NCBI GenBank assembly: GCA_003344405.1
Contig: NOWV01000032.1
Location: 1-64,000, forward strand
Direction of reading: 5' to 3'
DNA: 64,000 nt
Source of the DNA: Trichoplax sp. H2
Taxonomy: Eukaryota; Placozoa; Uniplacotomia; Trichoplacea
Positions 14,801 through 27,700 of this stretch are shown piece after piece; the first letter of the stretch is position 1, and each line of letters starts with the position of its first letter. The position numbers and the translations under genes are program-made. The notes beneath the pieces were generated by a model. The model had not been told where the DNA came from. It was given only the letters and a program-made list of their open reading frames with translations, and made no database searches.

Positions 14801-17800
14801 GTACTTTAAGATTGTCAGGTAATTCTTGCCGACCAGCATAACCAGGATTCATAGTGATGAAGATTGTACAAGTAGGATCTAATGAGATTTCTGTTCCTTC
14901 AAATATAAACTTCTCGACACCACTTGCAATACCTTGTTGTATACTTAAGATTTGCTGCGCTACTACCGATAATACCTCTAATTCAATACGATTAAATTCA
15001 TCGAAACATGCCCAAGCACCTGCCTGTGCTAAACCTTTAAAAAATTTCCCCATTGCTTTATAATCAAGCCCATCCGAGCAATTGAATACAACACACTGTT
15101 TTGCTACTGCTTTTGCTAAATCTTTGCATGTTTCAGTTTTACCTGTACCGGCTGGGCCCTCAGGTGCTCCACCAAGATTTAATTTAATCGCACCCATTAA
15201 AGTTCGATAACAACGATCTGTTAACGGTGTAATTACGAGACGTGAACTATTGCCAAGATATTCATAACCATAGCATATATTAGTGGTAATCATGCGAACT
15301 AATACTTGTGATTCTTCCCAGTAGTATCTTAATTGACTTATCCATTGAAAATCATCGGTGTTATTCACTTGATGTTCGACTAATTGATGAACAACATCTC
15401 GGGCGTGAACATCAATAACAATCAGCGCTCCTAATGTAACCCGTGATCCAGGATCTAATTTTCCTCGGACTAGTTGAACAATATCATCAATCTGTTTATT
15501 ACACTTTTGTAAATAATTCTCCAATCCATGCTGTTGAGATAAAGCGGCCATGACTTCTAGTGTCCAATAAACTGAACTAGCACAAATAACTACTTGGCCT
15601 GGCCAGTCTAAGACCCATTTTGGTCGTGGGTCTTGAGGATAAGAATCCATGGCTTGTTCAATTATCTTTTGTAAACTTCCCGTCATAGCTTGTTCCACTT
15701 GCAACAACCATTTCTCGACCATTCCACGAGCTCTAACAGGATAAACTTTATTGGTTAAAGTGACAATTTCATTTTCAGCGCTGATCATTCCAGTAATCTC
15801 CAAGTCATCATTAAATTCTAATCGATTAATACCCTCGAAGCATTTCTTTAAATGAGGCTGTACACGCAACGGATCTTTGGTTTCCGATAAAATTTCTAAT
15901 AGTTCGTCATTAGATAAAAAGAAAAAACGAGGAAAGTAAAGTCGTTTCTTTTCAAGATAACTATTTAAGCCCTTCTGGATTTCTTCAAGCAATACATTGG
16001 AATCTTCTAAACGTTGCAGCATATTCATTTGCGATGTACACATGAGTACTAGTGGCTCTTTCACCGATTCCGTCATGATATCGCGCCAGTAGCTGTCAAC
16101 GATGCCAAATTTACGACTCTCATCCGGCATTTGAGCCATAATATCTTCAGAACCGAATATTGGCTCCAGATATAGCCAAGTAGCTTGGCATTTAAGCCAT
16201 GCATCTAAGATATCTTGTACACTTGTTAGTTGTTCTTCCCATATTTTAATCTCTTCTTCATATGGCTTAATATAAGGAGATCCACGTATAGTTTGCGTTT
16301 TGATAAGGTGATCATCTAGTAGAACTTGTATGTCGTCGATGGATGACAAGATAGATATTCCTTTTTCACGATATTCAACGAATTCAAAAGCTATTTCTTC
16401 CCATTCACTCTTCATTTTCTTAATAGAAGTTTCCAATGCATACTCTTTTGTTGCTAAACCGCTAACTTCTTCCAGCCTGTAAAGTTATTAATTATAAATC
16501 ATAACTGGTTCAAATATCGTATAGATCGCCAATTAAAACAACAAATGATCATTCACTTTACTATATAAATTTATATAACTAATATCATTAAATGTGATTA
16601 CCTCTCCATAAATTTATTTAAATCATAATCCAACAGGTGGCTAAAGGCAGTATCTTCGTCAGGTTTAATATCATATTCGACGATTTCGCTCATCTAACCA
16701 AAGACAAAAGAAAGAAATTTACAATTTTTCCTAAGTACAGACCATGGATTCATTGTCTATGTTATAAAATACTTCTATACTCCATGTAGATTTTTTTGGT
16801 GTATTTGGAAATAAATGAAGGTGAGGTTCCTATAGGTACAACAAATTACATACCGATTCCCAATGACGATCTTTCAAACCTGGATTTCGTAATATTTGTA
16901 AGATGGGTAAATTTATTTTAAATTTCTCCAATTTCGATTTAACGGTTTCGACAACGCGTCGTGGCGAAGTCACATCCGAAAACGTTCTTGATAATCGGTG
17001 AATGGTATGCCACATGGTTTCAAAATCTTCAGTAATTTTATCAGCATCCAATTCAAGAAATGATCCTATATATCGTAAAAAAATTTTAATGCCTATTTAA
17101 TCGACAGAGCAAGACTTGTTTTATCATGATGAAGCTGATGGCAGATAGCAGCAATCAATCTGAAAGTAATTACTTACCGTTCATCCAAATTTCATGTTTA
17201 GTATAAAATTCCAATGCAGTTTTCCACAATTTATCATAAGGGTCTTTAGTTGCGAACATAACACTTAGTTGGGGGAAAGCGGATGGTGGCCAATCTAATA
17301 GTTTTTCTTCACTGTTAATAGCTTCCAACTCTTCGGATTCAGCCAACAATTTCTCATGAAGATCTTGCAACGTATCGACATTTTTCTTCATTTCTTCCAT
17401 TGCCATTATCTCTTTTCGTCTAAATATTTCTATATCAGAACTATAAGTTGTGATTTTTCCTTCCAGCAGTTTTACTCTTTTTCTTAGCTTTAATAATAAC
17501 AGAATATGTTAGTCAATATTGGATTTTCATAGGCCTTACAACAACATAAATCAAACTGTAAGGTCACGATTACGTTTCCATCGGTAGAATAGCGATATTT
17601 ATTATCTTAATTATATATTTTTTTTCATTTGTCTTAAGAATCTTTCTATGCCATACCTCTTCTTCCGCAAGATCCCTGCGATTTTGCATTCTAGCACCCA
17701 TTATATCAAAAGTGCGAGCGATTTGATGAGGCCAATTAAAAACTGTATTATTTAATTTCATGTCATCCGTTGACAATGTTGCGTAATCAAGGAGGAAGTC

Positions 17801-19099
17801 TAATCGATTTGAAGCCTTAGCAATATCGTCCTGCAATCGGTATACTTTTATCATACTAGCTTCTTTAATGAACTCCATCAAACTAACTAACTCTTCGGTA
17901 TTACGAGGAATCTCTTGAGATCGCTCAGAAATTTCTTCATAGCGACGACATAATGCCTTATTTAATTCACGATGATTTTCTACTACATGAGTCACCAATT
18001 TTCTAATCAGGAAATTGCAACGATCCATAAGATCTCTTTTCAATTCACTACAGTCAAGTCTCAACATATTCAGCGATACAACGGTTAACAGTGAGCCAAT
18101 TTCGTTTCTGGTTGCTTTTAATTGGCCTATTTTCTACGAAATAAATTAAAATATTTTCAATCCAATTATATGAAATTTCATAGGTAGATCGTAATAATGC
18201 AGTATTGCAATGATGGAATCAATTCGATACCTCAGAGAAGTCATATAATTCATGATCTTCCTTAAGAAACGTGATCGTCTCTGATTCCGCTTTACCGCTT
18301 AATAAATGCAAGTATTGTTTATAGATATCGAGGTACCTGGAATGGTTTGAATAGCGTTTTCGTAAATTAATTATTTTAGAGTTAATCAGGAGGATAAATT
18401 TAAACACATAATAGTAATAATTTCAGGCTTTTACCGTTTTGGGCCATTGGTATTATTTTTATAGGTCTTAAGCGCGTCTTCAATAATATCGACAACCGTT
18501 GTCTCCGAAACCTTTACGGAGCTTAAAACCAGTTGATGTCCCTTCATGTTCGGAAATACTTCGTGTTCGATCTGTAAATTTAAGCCATAACGCATAAAAA
18601 TCTTGGTGAGGGATCAAAAAGGATCACTTTTAACTACAAGCTGAAAGTTAGTATATTATGCTTTATACAGGCTAATATCTATTAATCGCAGCAAGCAAAT
18701 ATGGTTTTCGCATACCCTGGGTATATCTTCAGCACTCCTGATTATCTCTTTAAAAATCCTAACAATGACCTCTCCAATATCAGAAAATGTAGGACTGATG
18801 ATAATGGAAGGAGCTTTAGTCAGGGCCCTAACTGTTATCATCTAAATTTTAAAGATAAATAAAGTCAACTTAAATCGAATACAGCCAGATTAACAAAATG
18901 ATGCGAAAAAATATTCCTTTTCTAGGTATACCTGGCGTTGAGGAAAGTTTAATTCCTTATAAAATTTTTCAAAGTCATTGCCATTCTGCAGAGTAAGATT
19001 AGTCAATCAGTCTAGTACTAATTGCTTAAATTATATATTAAGGTAATAAAAAGTAGTAATTATTTACGATAAAAAATTTAAATCTTATGCCTACTACGG

Positions 19100-19131
<32 letters not shown>

Positions 19132-22100
19132 CCTTGTACAATTTAAAATATTCAAGTAAATCCCGCAAGGAATCCATCACTAAATTTCGAAGTTGGCGTG
19201 ACATTAATGTTGCAACGCAAGAATACAAATGTTGGACTAATTCGGTTGATTCTACTTCGCTTGCGGGAATCAAATACGTCCATAATTGTTTGTTAGTTAA
19301 GAATTGCTTAGCACATTCTGGAACCCACCTAAAGGTAAATAAAAATTAGTTTTTAAATTAGACTATACAGATATTAATAACATAGCATTTCATTAATCAA
19401 TAATGGCAGCATACATAATTTTTTAAAATTGTCATTATTTACCTGTTGATTAACATCTGCCTTGTCCTATTACATTGATTCCGAATTATTTCTTCCAATT
19501 CATCGGGTAATGGTGGAGATTTTAAGTCTTCATAATTGTAAGGACCAGATTGATCATCCGGTAAGGATGTGATATTGATTAATTCCGCGACATTAACGAA
19601 TCTGGTATCCTTATAACTAAGAGAAACAACAAATTCTATTATTTGCTATTATTTCGATAGAGGTGCTGATATTACCAGAGGAGATCAAATAACTGTAATC
19701 TATGGAATTTGCTTATTCAAATTATATGCAATATCATTTAAACGTGGAGATATTGAATAAATAGACATAAATTTGATTTCCTATGGTGAGGCTTTTTTCG
19801 TCAATTTATTATCCAACTGCAGATATTCAAATAAAGTTTACGCACACAGATTTTTAATTTTATTTATCCCTTGATTAATTATATTGTGTACATCAATCAT
19901 ACTGTTATTAAATTAAAAACATGATATTATTAAATAGTATAGGGTCGAATTTAAAGGGTAAGCTAAATTAAGAATAGCATTGAAGAATGAAGCGTTATAC
20001 AATTGTATGAAGGGGCTTCAAATCGATTTTTAAAAATGCACCGTTGTATGATTAATTATATATATTCTTACCTGTCATTCCAAATATTTTCAATATTGAT
20101 TAACAATGGATTAATGGTGAACAAATGGCTTTCAATGTATTCTTTAGCGGATATGTAATTTGAATGCCAGGGAACAGGTGCTCGTATGGTTCTATTTTGG
20201 ATTTTATATAAAATTTAGTATGATATTATTACCTCCCTATCAAGTTAAATTAGCACTAATTAAGTCATTAACATAAGTTAGGGTAAAGAACTTTGCACTG
20301 CTATACTATTGTTGTCCGTGAATTAATCTAACATTAAATCATACTATACCTTGACGGAAAAGATTTTGGAGTCCAGTGTATTTGTAGTCGTTCCCTTTCT
20401 TCATTATCTTTCAATATATAATCGACTAAAAAGTAATATAATTTGTAGTCAGAATTATATTTCTTAGCTGATACAATACCAAGCTACAATACAATAGTAA
20501 CGCTATATGCTCATAGTCATGCTGGAGGCACTTATTTCTACCTACCAATGCATGTACGAATGCTGAAGTAGTAATCGTTTAAAACTTCACTTTTAACACT
20601 ATTGATAATATCTGGTGCCAACTTCTGTTGCATAAGTCTATCTGTAATTAAGTTTTCTATATATGTAAAATTGCTTTCTGGATATTTTGCAATGGCTCGC
20701 TGGTCGATCCCTCTATAGAGATAGTAATAGTAACGCTAAAATATGGAAAATAGGGTACAAATTAGAGCCATATTTACGATATGCAAAATAAAAGAAAAGA
20801 AAAATTAAATAGTTTTTTTACCTCAGCATCTTTTTCAGAGGGTTCGGAACTATTTTGATAATCTTCTGTTTGCCATCTAGTAGCTGTGATTTGCTCTTGA
20901 GGTGATAGTGGAGGGCTACTAGGTAATACCATCAGTCTTTAAAATATAATTTATCAGTGAACAATATGGAGTATTAGTGCAATCCATCGAAAAAGTAATT
21001 CTATATGAAAATATGCTAACTCTGAATCCTTCTTCTTTTTATGTGAAAGCCCATTAGTTCGAGGGGATGAAGGAGGAATAGTTAATTTTAACGTTTGCTT
21101 ATTGCGCGGTGAAGTGGATTCTAGTATGAAATTTCCATTTGGTCAAGGTAAACAATCGTATAAGATAAATTGTACGTTTATGTTATTTACTATTTGACAG
21201 AAAGAAATTAGCGAAGTAAATATAGTAAAAGTTTGATTAGCAAAAATTAGCTGACGGATAGTTGATAAATAGAAATAGATCTTTCAATTTAGATACGATT
21301 TGTTCCACTACCATTTGAGGTAAAACGTTTTTTGGATAAATTTTGTATACGAAGATTCCGGGCGGTTGGCGTGTAATTATTACCAATACATTCTGTTGGG
21401 GTTCTATGATACTTTTCTTCTTTAAATGGTGCTGCTTGAGTCCATGATCCGATATTCTTCATCATCGGTGGATGCTCACCGTGTTTTTGTACAATCTAAC
21501 GAAAAGTAATGTATAGCATGAAATAAGTAAATCAGTAAATAGTGACAGATTCTGTCGAAATGTAAACGAGATTTAATAATTTTTCAAACGAAAATTTACA
21601 ATGTTCTACCATCACAATAAAGTTATTACGCCATTAATTAATTAATTATTTTAGAAGCATGGAACTACTATTGTTTTGGTTAAGAGTTATCATATCACTC
21701 TCAGTGAGTATCTCTTGTCTGTAAAAGCTATCCTCAAAGTACAGGTAATGCAATCTCCAATTAATCACGATACTTGCCTCATACAAATCGGATTGTCTAT
21801 TTTGAACAGCTGGCAATGGAGGAAGAGATGGAATTCCTCGAATGTATGAGGTATTCATCAAAGGAGATTCCGAATGCTAAGAAAATTGTACACAAGTATA
21901 CGTTAAAATTAAGGTATTAAAAAATATTTTAACGTAACGATTAGAATTACGAGTGCATAGGCTTAAGATTGATTTTGAACAAATTTCAAAATTGATCTAC
22001 AAGATTTCGAGTAGTACAATTATCTTCTAGGTGTGGGATGTTAAACGATATTGATAGCTTTACATAATTTATTGGTCATTTATTTGCATATGAAATCATT

Positions 22101-22291
22101 TGATAACCTATCTCATAAGCTCTGTAAGAATATTGCTAAGATGATAGAAAAGCGACAAAGAAATTTAACTTTCTATAAAAGATTTGATTATTTACGATTT
22201 TCTCATATTCATTTGATCATACTGCAATTGCACATCTGAGTGGAATATTAATTTTTACGATTACTACCTTAGCACGTTCAAAAGCTGACAT
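5864..22291 (-). CDS. DNAH3: Axonemal dynein heavy chain 3 (inner arm), multi-exon
   Basis: ATP-driven microtubule motor of the ciliary inner dynein arm. The protein follows vertebrate DNAH3 throughout. The N-terminus (about 22.29-21.3 kb) has SLPPLPAVQ and a [11 protein letters not shown]...IGNN block. Tail and linker exons span 21-16.5 kb. One huge exon (8136-16476) encodes the rest of the linker, AAA1-AAA5 and much of AAA6. P-loops are AAA1 [10 protein letters not shown] (about 15.15 kb), AAA2 GEPLSGKTT (14.30), AAA3 GPTGTGKSA (13.18) and AAA4 GIGGSGRQS (12.09). The stalk and microtubule-binding domain lie at about 11.35-10.45 kb. Small C-terminal exons include 6201-6290 ([21 protein letters not shown]) and 5864-6070 ([20 protein letters not shown], ending VALLCQLDD). 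The start is ATG at 22291 in a short exon (MSAFERAK) that ends at a GT donor; an upstream exon is not excluded. DNAH3 is preferred over DNAH7/12/1 from KDTTRLEL after AAA3 and the C-terminus. Confidence 0.95.
19100..19131. repeat. (TA)n microsatellite
   Basis: About 16 TA dinucleotides with one TG interruption, in a DNAH3 intron beside an exon boundary. Confidence 0.9.
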
Positions 22292-24735
22292 GACCGCGTC
22301 TTTGGCTCTTTTAAAACATTTAAATGCCACGTTAATTCCATTATAGAATAAGAAAAAAATACAAAATAAACTGTCAAAGCCGCGTTACAAACACTTTAAC
22401 ATTTAGCCCTTTGCTGATTAGTTCGACATAACATTTCAATTAAAGTTATCATCAAAGCAACTAAAAGTATAAATATATAAGAGAACATTTAACGAGATAC
22501 AAATCGTGAATATGTTGTATCTTAATCATCCAATACAATCAATATTAAGTAATATTTGTCTTCAGCAATACTGCTACTATAACATCACTACAGCATTTAT
22601 TACACGTTAGTTTGCATCAACGAAATCGTGCAATAATCACAGAACTATACTACTTGATGTTAATTAATCTGTAAATTATACCAATCGTTAGAAGAGGCGT
22701 TGATTACACTTGCAGTTCTTCAATTCTTTCTTATTATTTTCAGTAGGATCCAATTTTATTCTCTAAATTTTATGCGATGTATTTGCAATATAATACATTG
22801 AACAATCGATTTGACTTATTGATGGTAAATTTTCATCAAAAGATTATGACAACTAAATAATTCAACCAAAGTTGTGATAATGTGACAAAATAGGACTTGA
22901 ACTTTAATCGGTTACTCTGTACTGGTAACTGTATCTAAGAGAATCGAACCTATGTACACAAATAGTACCAGTTCAATTATACTGGCAGCCTGGTATTATT
23001 CCATAATGGTCACAGCCTATGCATCTAGGGAGATAGTATCACCATAAGTGGTATTGCTACTGTTATCTACAGTAGCTCATCAACATTATAAAACAGATGA
23101 TTATTGTGGACAATCCATATCATTATTTAATACATCCGTAATAATAATTTAGTAGCATTTAGTGACGTTGACAGTATTAAACGTATTAGCACGACTCAAG
23201 CAGAACAATGCGTGTTAATACGCTCCACTGCCTATAATATGTTCTTGTTGTTTTTGCTTGGAATTCTATACCTACATCGGGATGGAAGTTTCCATCACGG
23301 TATAACCCCTATTAATTACAAAACGATCTGCAGCAGTAGATAATTAATGGAATATGTTATATGGCGGCCACTGTTGTTGCAGTGGTTTGTGTCATGACGA
23401 CCGTTGCCGTGGTAACATTCTTAAACTAACGAATTTTGCAATAATAAGATAAAGTAGTATAAATGATATTTAATACTACCCCATAGAATTTCATCGGATG
23501 ACTACAACGCTGTAATATGGCGTTCATGATACTTATGTTAGTCAAAATTATCACATCATCATGCTTTTAGTGCAGTGACTATATGACAGCACGTACTGCT
23601 TTACGCTGCTTAATTCTATATGTCAGCATTCAAGACACGATTATCAATTAAAATGAAAGTTATGTTTGTACTAGAGCACCCTTTCGACATAACATACAGC
23701 ATTGAGTATAGGCAACGGTCTATAATAGTACAGTATACTATACTGATCTGACGATATGAACGAACTAGCGCGATTTAAAGTTTATAAGTACTCGCACACA
23801 GTCATTTTCTAATACATAACTTATTGCACAGTCAATACGGCCGGAACCGAATTTAATACTATCCTGCATAATTTAGTGCGGACAATATGTACTACCCCAT
23901 AGGCAATCTAAATTATGCCTATGACATTTTAATACGAACAAAAGCATAGTAGTTTCGTCTCATTATATTAAATACATCTTGGCTAGTATAAGATCTCATC
24001 AACTTAGTTGATTGGAGAGTAACTAGTATGGATACTATACGACGCAACAGTCGTTAACCCAGGCAATAAAATATTATCAATCATTTGAACTGAAACGCAT
24101 TGTTCAATTTTCCATTGTCCATTCCTATAACAACGACCGTTATTATTGTTAAACAATAAATTATAGTACCTGCTATATATATTTCCTGTACATGTTACTA
24201 CATTCATGCCTTCCCTGTTGTACTGTAATAGCAGATTGTGATGTATGTAATTAGGCATAAAATATCATCTTACTTGAGTTAATTTATTTCTTAATTTACT
24301 AGTAGAGATTGATGCATGGTATACGTATAAGGAGACTACAAGATCTTAAGATACTATTTCTTGGATTTATAATTGATATAAAGGACGTTTTATTTCTAAA
24401 GACTCATAGGAAATTCGTTCCAATCACGGAAATCAAGTAGAAATAGCATATATTGCTGAAATTACCGGACATACGCGTATTTATTATCCGACCAAAACAA
24501 CGTATCACAAAATAACTTAGTCTAATTTGTTATTGGATTGCTTCTGAAGGCCTAGATTAAAATGCACTAACAGTATATCATTAATGATCTAGCTGAACGT
24601 AAGTTTAAACAGAGATTTTTATTTCAATTTTACAATATCATACCACTGACATCAAGATATCTAAATATATTATTAAATTGATGATTTTCAACAGCCGTCA
24701 TTTATCGTTTATTTATTCCTATAGGTCTAACGACA
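22292..24735. other. Divergent promoter region between DNAH3 and FBXW10
   Basis: 2.4-kb head-to-head gap. It contains the X-box at 23403-23416, a short perfect inverted repeat GATGGAA-GT-TTCCATC near 23.28 kb, and a likely 5' UTR acceptor of FBXW10 at about 24724 (CCTATAG followed by GTCTAACGAC). No coding gene is supported. Confidence 0.6.
23403..23416. promoter_or_regulatory. RFX-type X-box between DNAH3 and FBXW10
   Basis: GTTGCC-GT-GGTAAC is a complete imperfect palindrome matching the RFX-factor X-box (GTNRCC, 0-3 bases, RGYAAC) known from ciliary gene promoters. It lies about 1.1 kb upstream of the DNAH3 start codon and 1.3 kb upstream of the FBXW10 start codon. DNAH3 is a ciliary gene, so the site is plausible for RFX control. 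Function is inferred from motif and position only. Confidence 0.6.
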
Positions 24736-27700
24736 ATGCCAAATCCCACGCCATTTAGTATAGCGAATGCACCACAATTACGTTGTACAACTAACAAGTA
24801 CGATGTTACAACATGTGGCGAATGCGAAGCCTGCCGTTTAACCCAGGTTTTAAATAAAACTAAAGAATGGTTTACACGTTGTGGCGAAGCATCGCAACGT
24901 CGTTTTACTATGGGCTTAATGAGTCGTATTGATTGTAAAACAACGTATGAAAGATTATTAATGTTACTTACACCTTTAGTTGGAAAAGATTACACTTACA
25001 CTAGATCGCGTAGTAGTCCTAGTTTAGAAATCGATTACGTTTCATCACCATCTGATCGAGCGCTTAAGAAATCTTTCGTAATTAATTGTATCAACGAAAC
25101 TTGGCAATGGTTTACTTCAGCTAAAGAATGGACGCGTATAAATTTTTTGTTAAGCATCTTGCAATGGTGTGACACAAGGTTATTACACATACTTAATAGC
25201 CAATGTAAAGCTCTGCATAAGTGGAAAACTAAAGAAGGTAAGTAAAATAAATCGATATCACTTCAAATTTTTGGTGAGAAATAGTAGTATCGGTTGACTG
25301 TAATGTTAACTCTTTACAAAAAGAAATCAGCTATGCTTTGGCAGATGTTAACTAAGTAAATTAATGATCTTTACTTCATAGATGTTTCTCCCGAAAATAG
25401 CTTTCATAATGATGACAGTCGATCAGAGTACACTGTATCTTCTCCTCGAACTCCATCACCTTTATCGAGGTCTGCCTTAATTGCTAAAAAAAGTAGATCA
25501 AGTACTGTTATAAGCTCGCAATTAGCCAGACCCTCTACGGCAATTTCTGTTCGATCGGATAACAGCTCATGTATAACTGAACCAGTTCCAATTCAAACAT
25601 ATGGAAACTGGACTGACAATAATGATAACCGAAATCCTAAATCGTATTCTAGCTATTCTGGTAAAGAGACCAATATACCGCAATGTATCCAAGATAGCGA
25701 CAATCAATATAATAATATTGAAGATTTTAGAGACGAAAATTTAGAAGAATACATAAGCGATGATGGTCAGAGTTCTGATGAAGAAATCTCATTTCCACAA
25801 TATGTTATCAACGATACATCGGGATCATGCACTTATGTTGACATGATCAAACGTCTACCTGTTCATATTTCTAAGAATATTCTAGGAATGTTGGATAGAG
25901 TCCATTTAGCTAATTGCTTATGCGTCAGTCGACATTGGCGAATTCTAGTCGAGCAGGTCCAAAATGATAATATGTTGCAACAACAAGTTTGGGAAGAAAT
26001 TATGCTTATGAAGGTATGGAAGAATAGAATAAGTAATATAGCGTCCTGAGCAGTTTATAGCGAAATCATAGTACGGAAGTAGTTAGTGTTTTTAAATAAG
26101 TATAGCATGGTATCTTGTACAATATTGTGGTTAAAAGAGCGAAATCTTAAATAGTAAGTAACGACGCTAATCAATCATCATGAGTATACGATTTATTAGA
26201 CTGCAAATGATATCTTCCGTTTATTTAATCTTTAACCATTCTTAATAAAACACTGAAGCTTTTAAAAGTATTTAAAAGTATTATGATATTACAATTCAAT
26301 AATTACTAATCAGTGTTTTACCAACTGTAACGAATTCATTAATGATAATATTTGTCTGTAAATATCTGATGAATTACTGTAGCTAATAGTATCGAGAAAT
26401 TTAAAATCCTACAACAATTTTGACTAGCAGTTTGCTGATAGTATATTACTTTCAGATAGTGATAGCCATAATCTCTCACTCTAGCAAAAGTAGGTAAAGG
26501 CGTTTTCCATAGTTTTGTTAATTATGCTCTTATTGATAGCTAAATTATACAAAAATAAAGATATTAAAAGTGACAGCTGTGCATAACTTTACGTACAAAC
26601 AGAATACAATACCCGGTTTACTTTTTTTATTGTTAATGAACTCATTCAGATTTCTCTACAATTTATCATTCGACCTTTTGTAGCTGCATTAATAGAAAAT
26701 TTGATTTCTGACCTTTTAATATATAAATCGATCTATAGGGTTCCTCCGCTCGAGGATGCAACATCCGTTTTGCCTCTATGACTCCCGTTCCTGTTCCCCA
26801 GGTTATCGAAGGGACGCACCAGGTTGAATTAACCAAAGAATCAGTAAATAGCCCGAAGCGTCTCCATGATATTCGAAATTTAAGGCATGCCTATAATGGC
26901 GTTAAGACTATAGATGTTGTAATGGATGAAAGAAACATATTTTGTGATGCATATAATCTCATTGTCGTTTCAGATCAGTAAGTCAATGTATATTTGCAAG
27001 CATGATTCACGTCAAAATTTTTGTTTATATTACGAGACTAGATGCTAATCCTTGTTTTATGTTATACTTGTAAATAGATTGGATAAACATCGGATTGTCC
27101 ATTTTGGTGGTGGCGAGTATATCCTAGTAGGATCAGTCGATCGTAGAATCAAATTACTCCATGCACAGAATGGCAAATTAGTACGCGTCTTTCATGGTCA
27201 TGCAGGCTCAATCAGGGCTCTCTACATGTGTGAGAAAGAGGGTTACATATTAAGTGGTAGCTATGATACTACAATTAGGTAAAAATTTTATGTACTTATG
27301 CTATATGTCTAATTGTAGTAGATAAATGGCCTAGATGATGATTACTGAATAATTTTTATGTCAAAACCCGACTTAAAACTATACAGGTGCTGGTCTCTAG
27401 CCACAGGCACATTCTTAAAGATATTTCGTGGGTAAGTTTTAATTTATTTGGCCATTGAATTGTCTTCGTAGCAGTGTATTGCAAAATATACAGTATTTCG
27501 ATAAGTAGATTTGATTTATATTCGTATTTGCATCAATTTCTTCATGAAATTAACATTACTTCCATGCTCTTAGCCATCAAGGAACAATTACTTGCCTTGA
27601 TTTGCACAATAATATTCCCGTTTCTGGTGCTCGCGATAAACAAGTGAAAGGTCAGTATAGGATAAATAAATTATTATTTCTAATATGTTGTTTAAATCTT

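Noticed and set aside
10160-15063. Plus- and minus-strand ORFs within the DNAH3 large exon
   Set aside because: Shadow frames of the strongly conserved dynein coding sequence.
24004-24258. 84-codon minus-strand ORF with a CYRNGQWKIEQC stretch resembling the end of a sushi/CCP domain
   Set aside because: Only the last third of such a domain fits, the first cysteines are missing, and no neighbouring exons support it.
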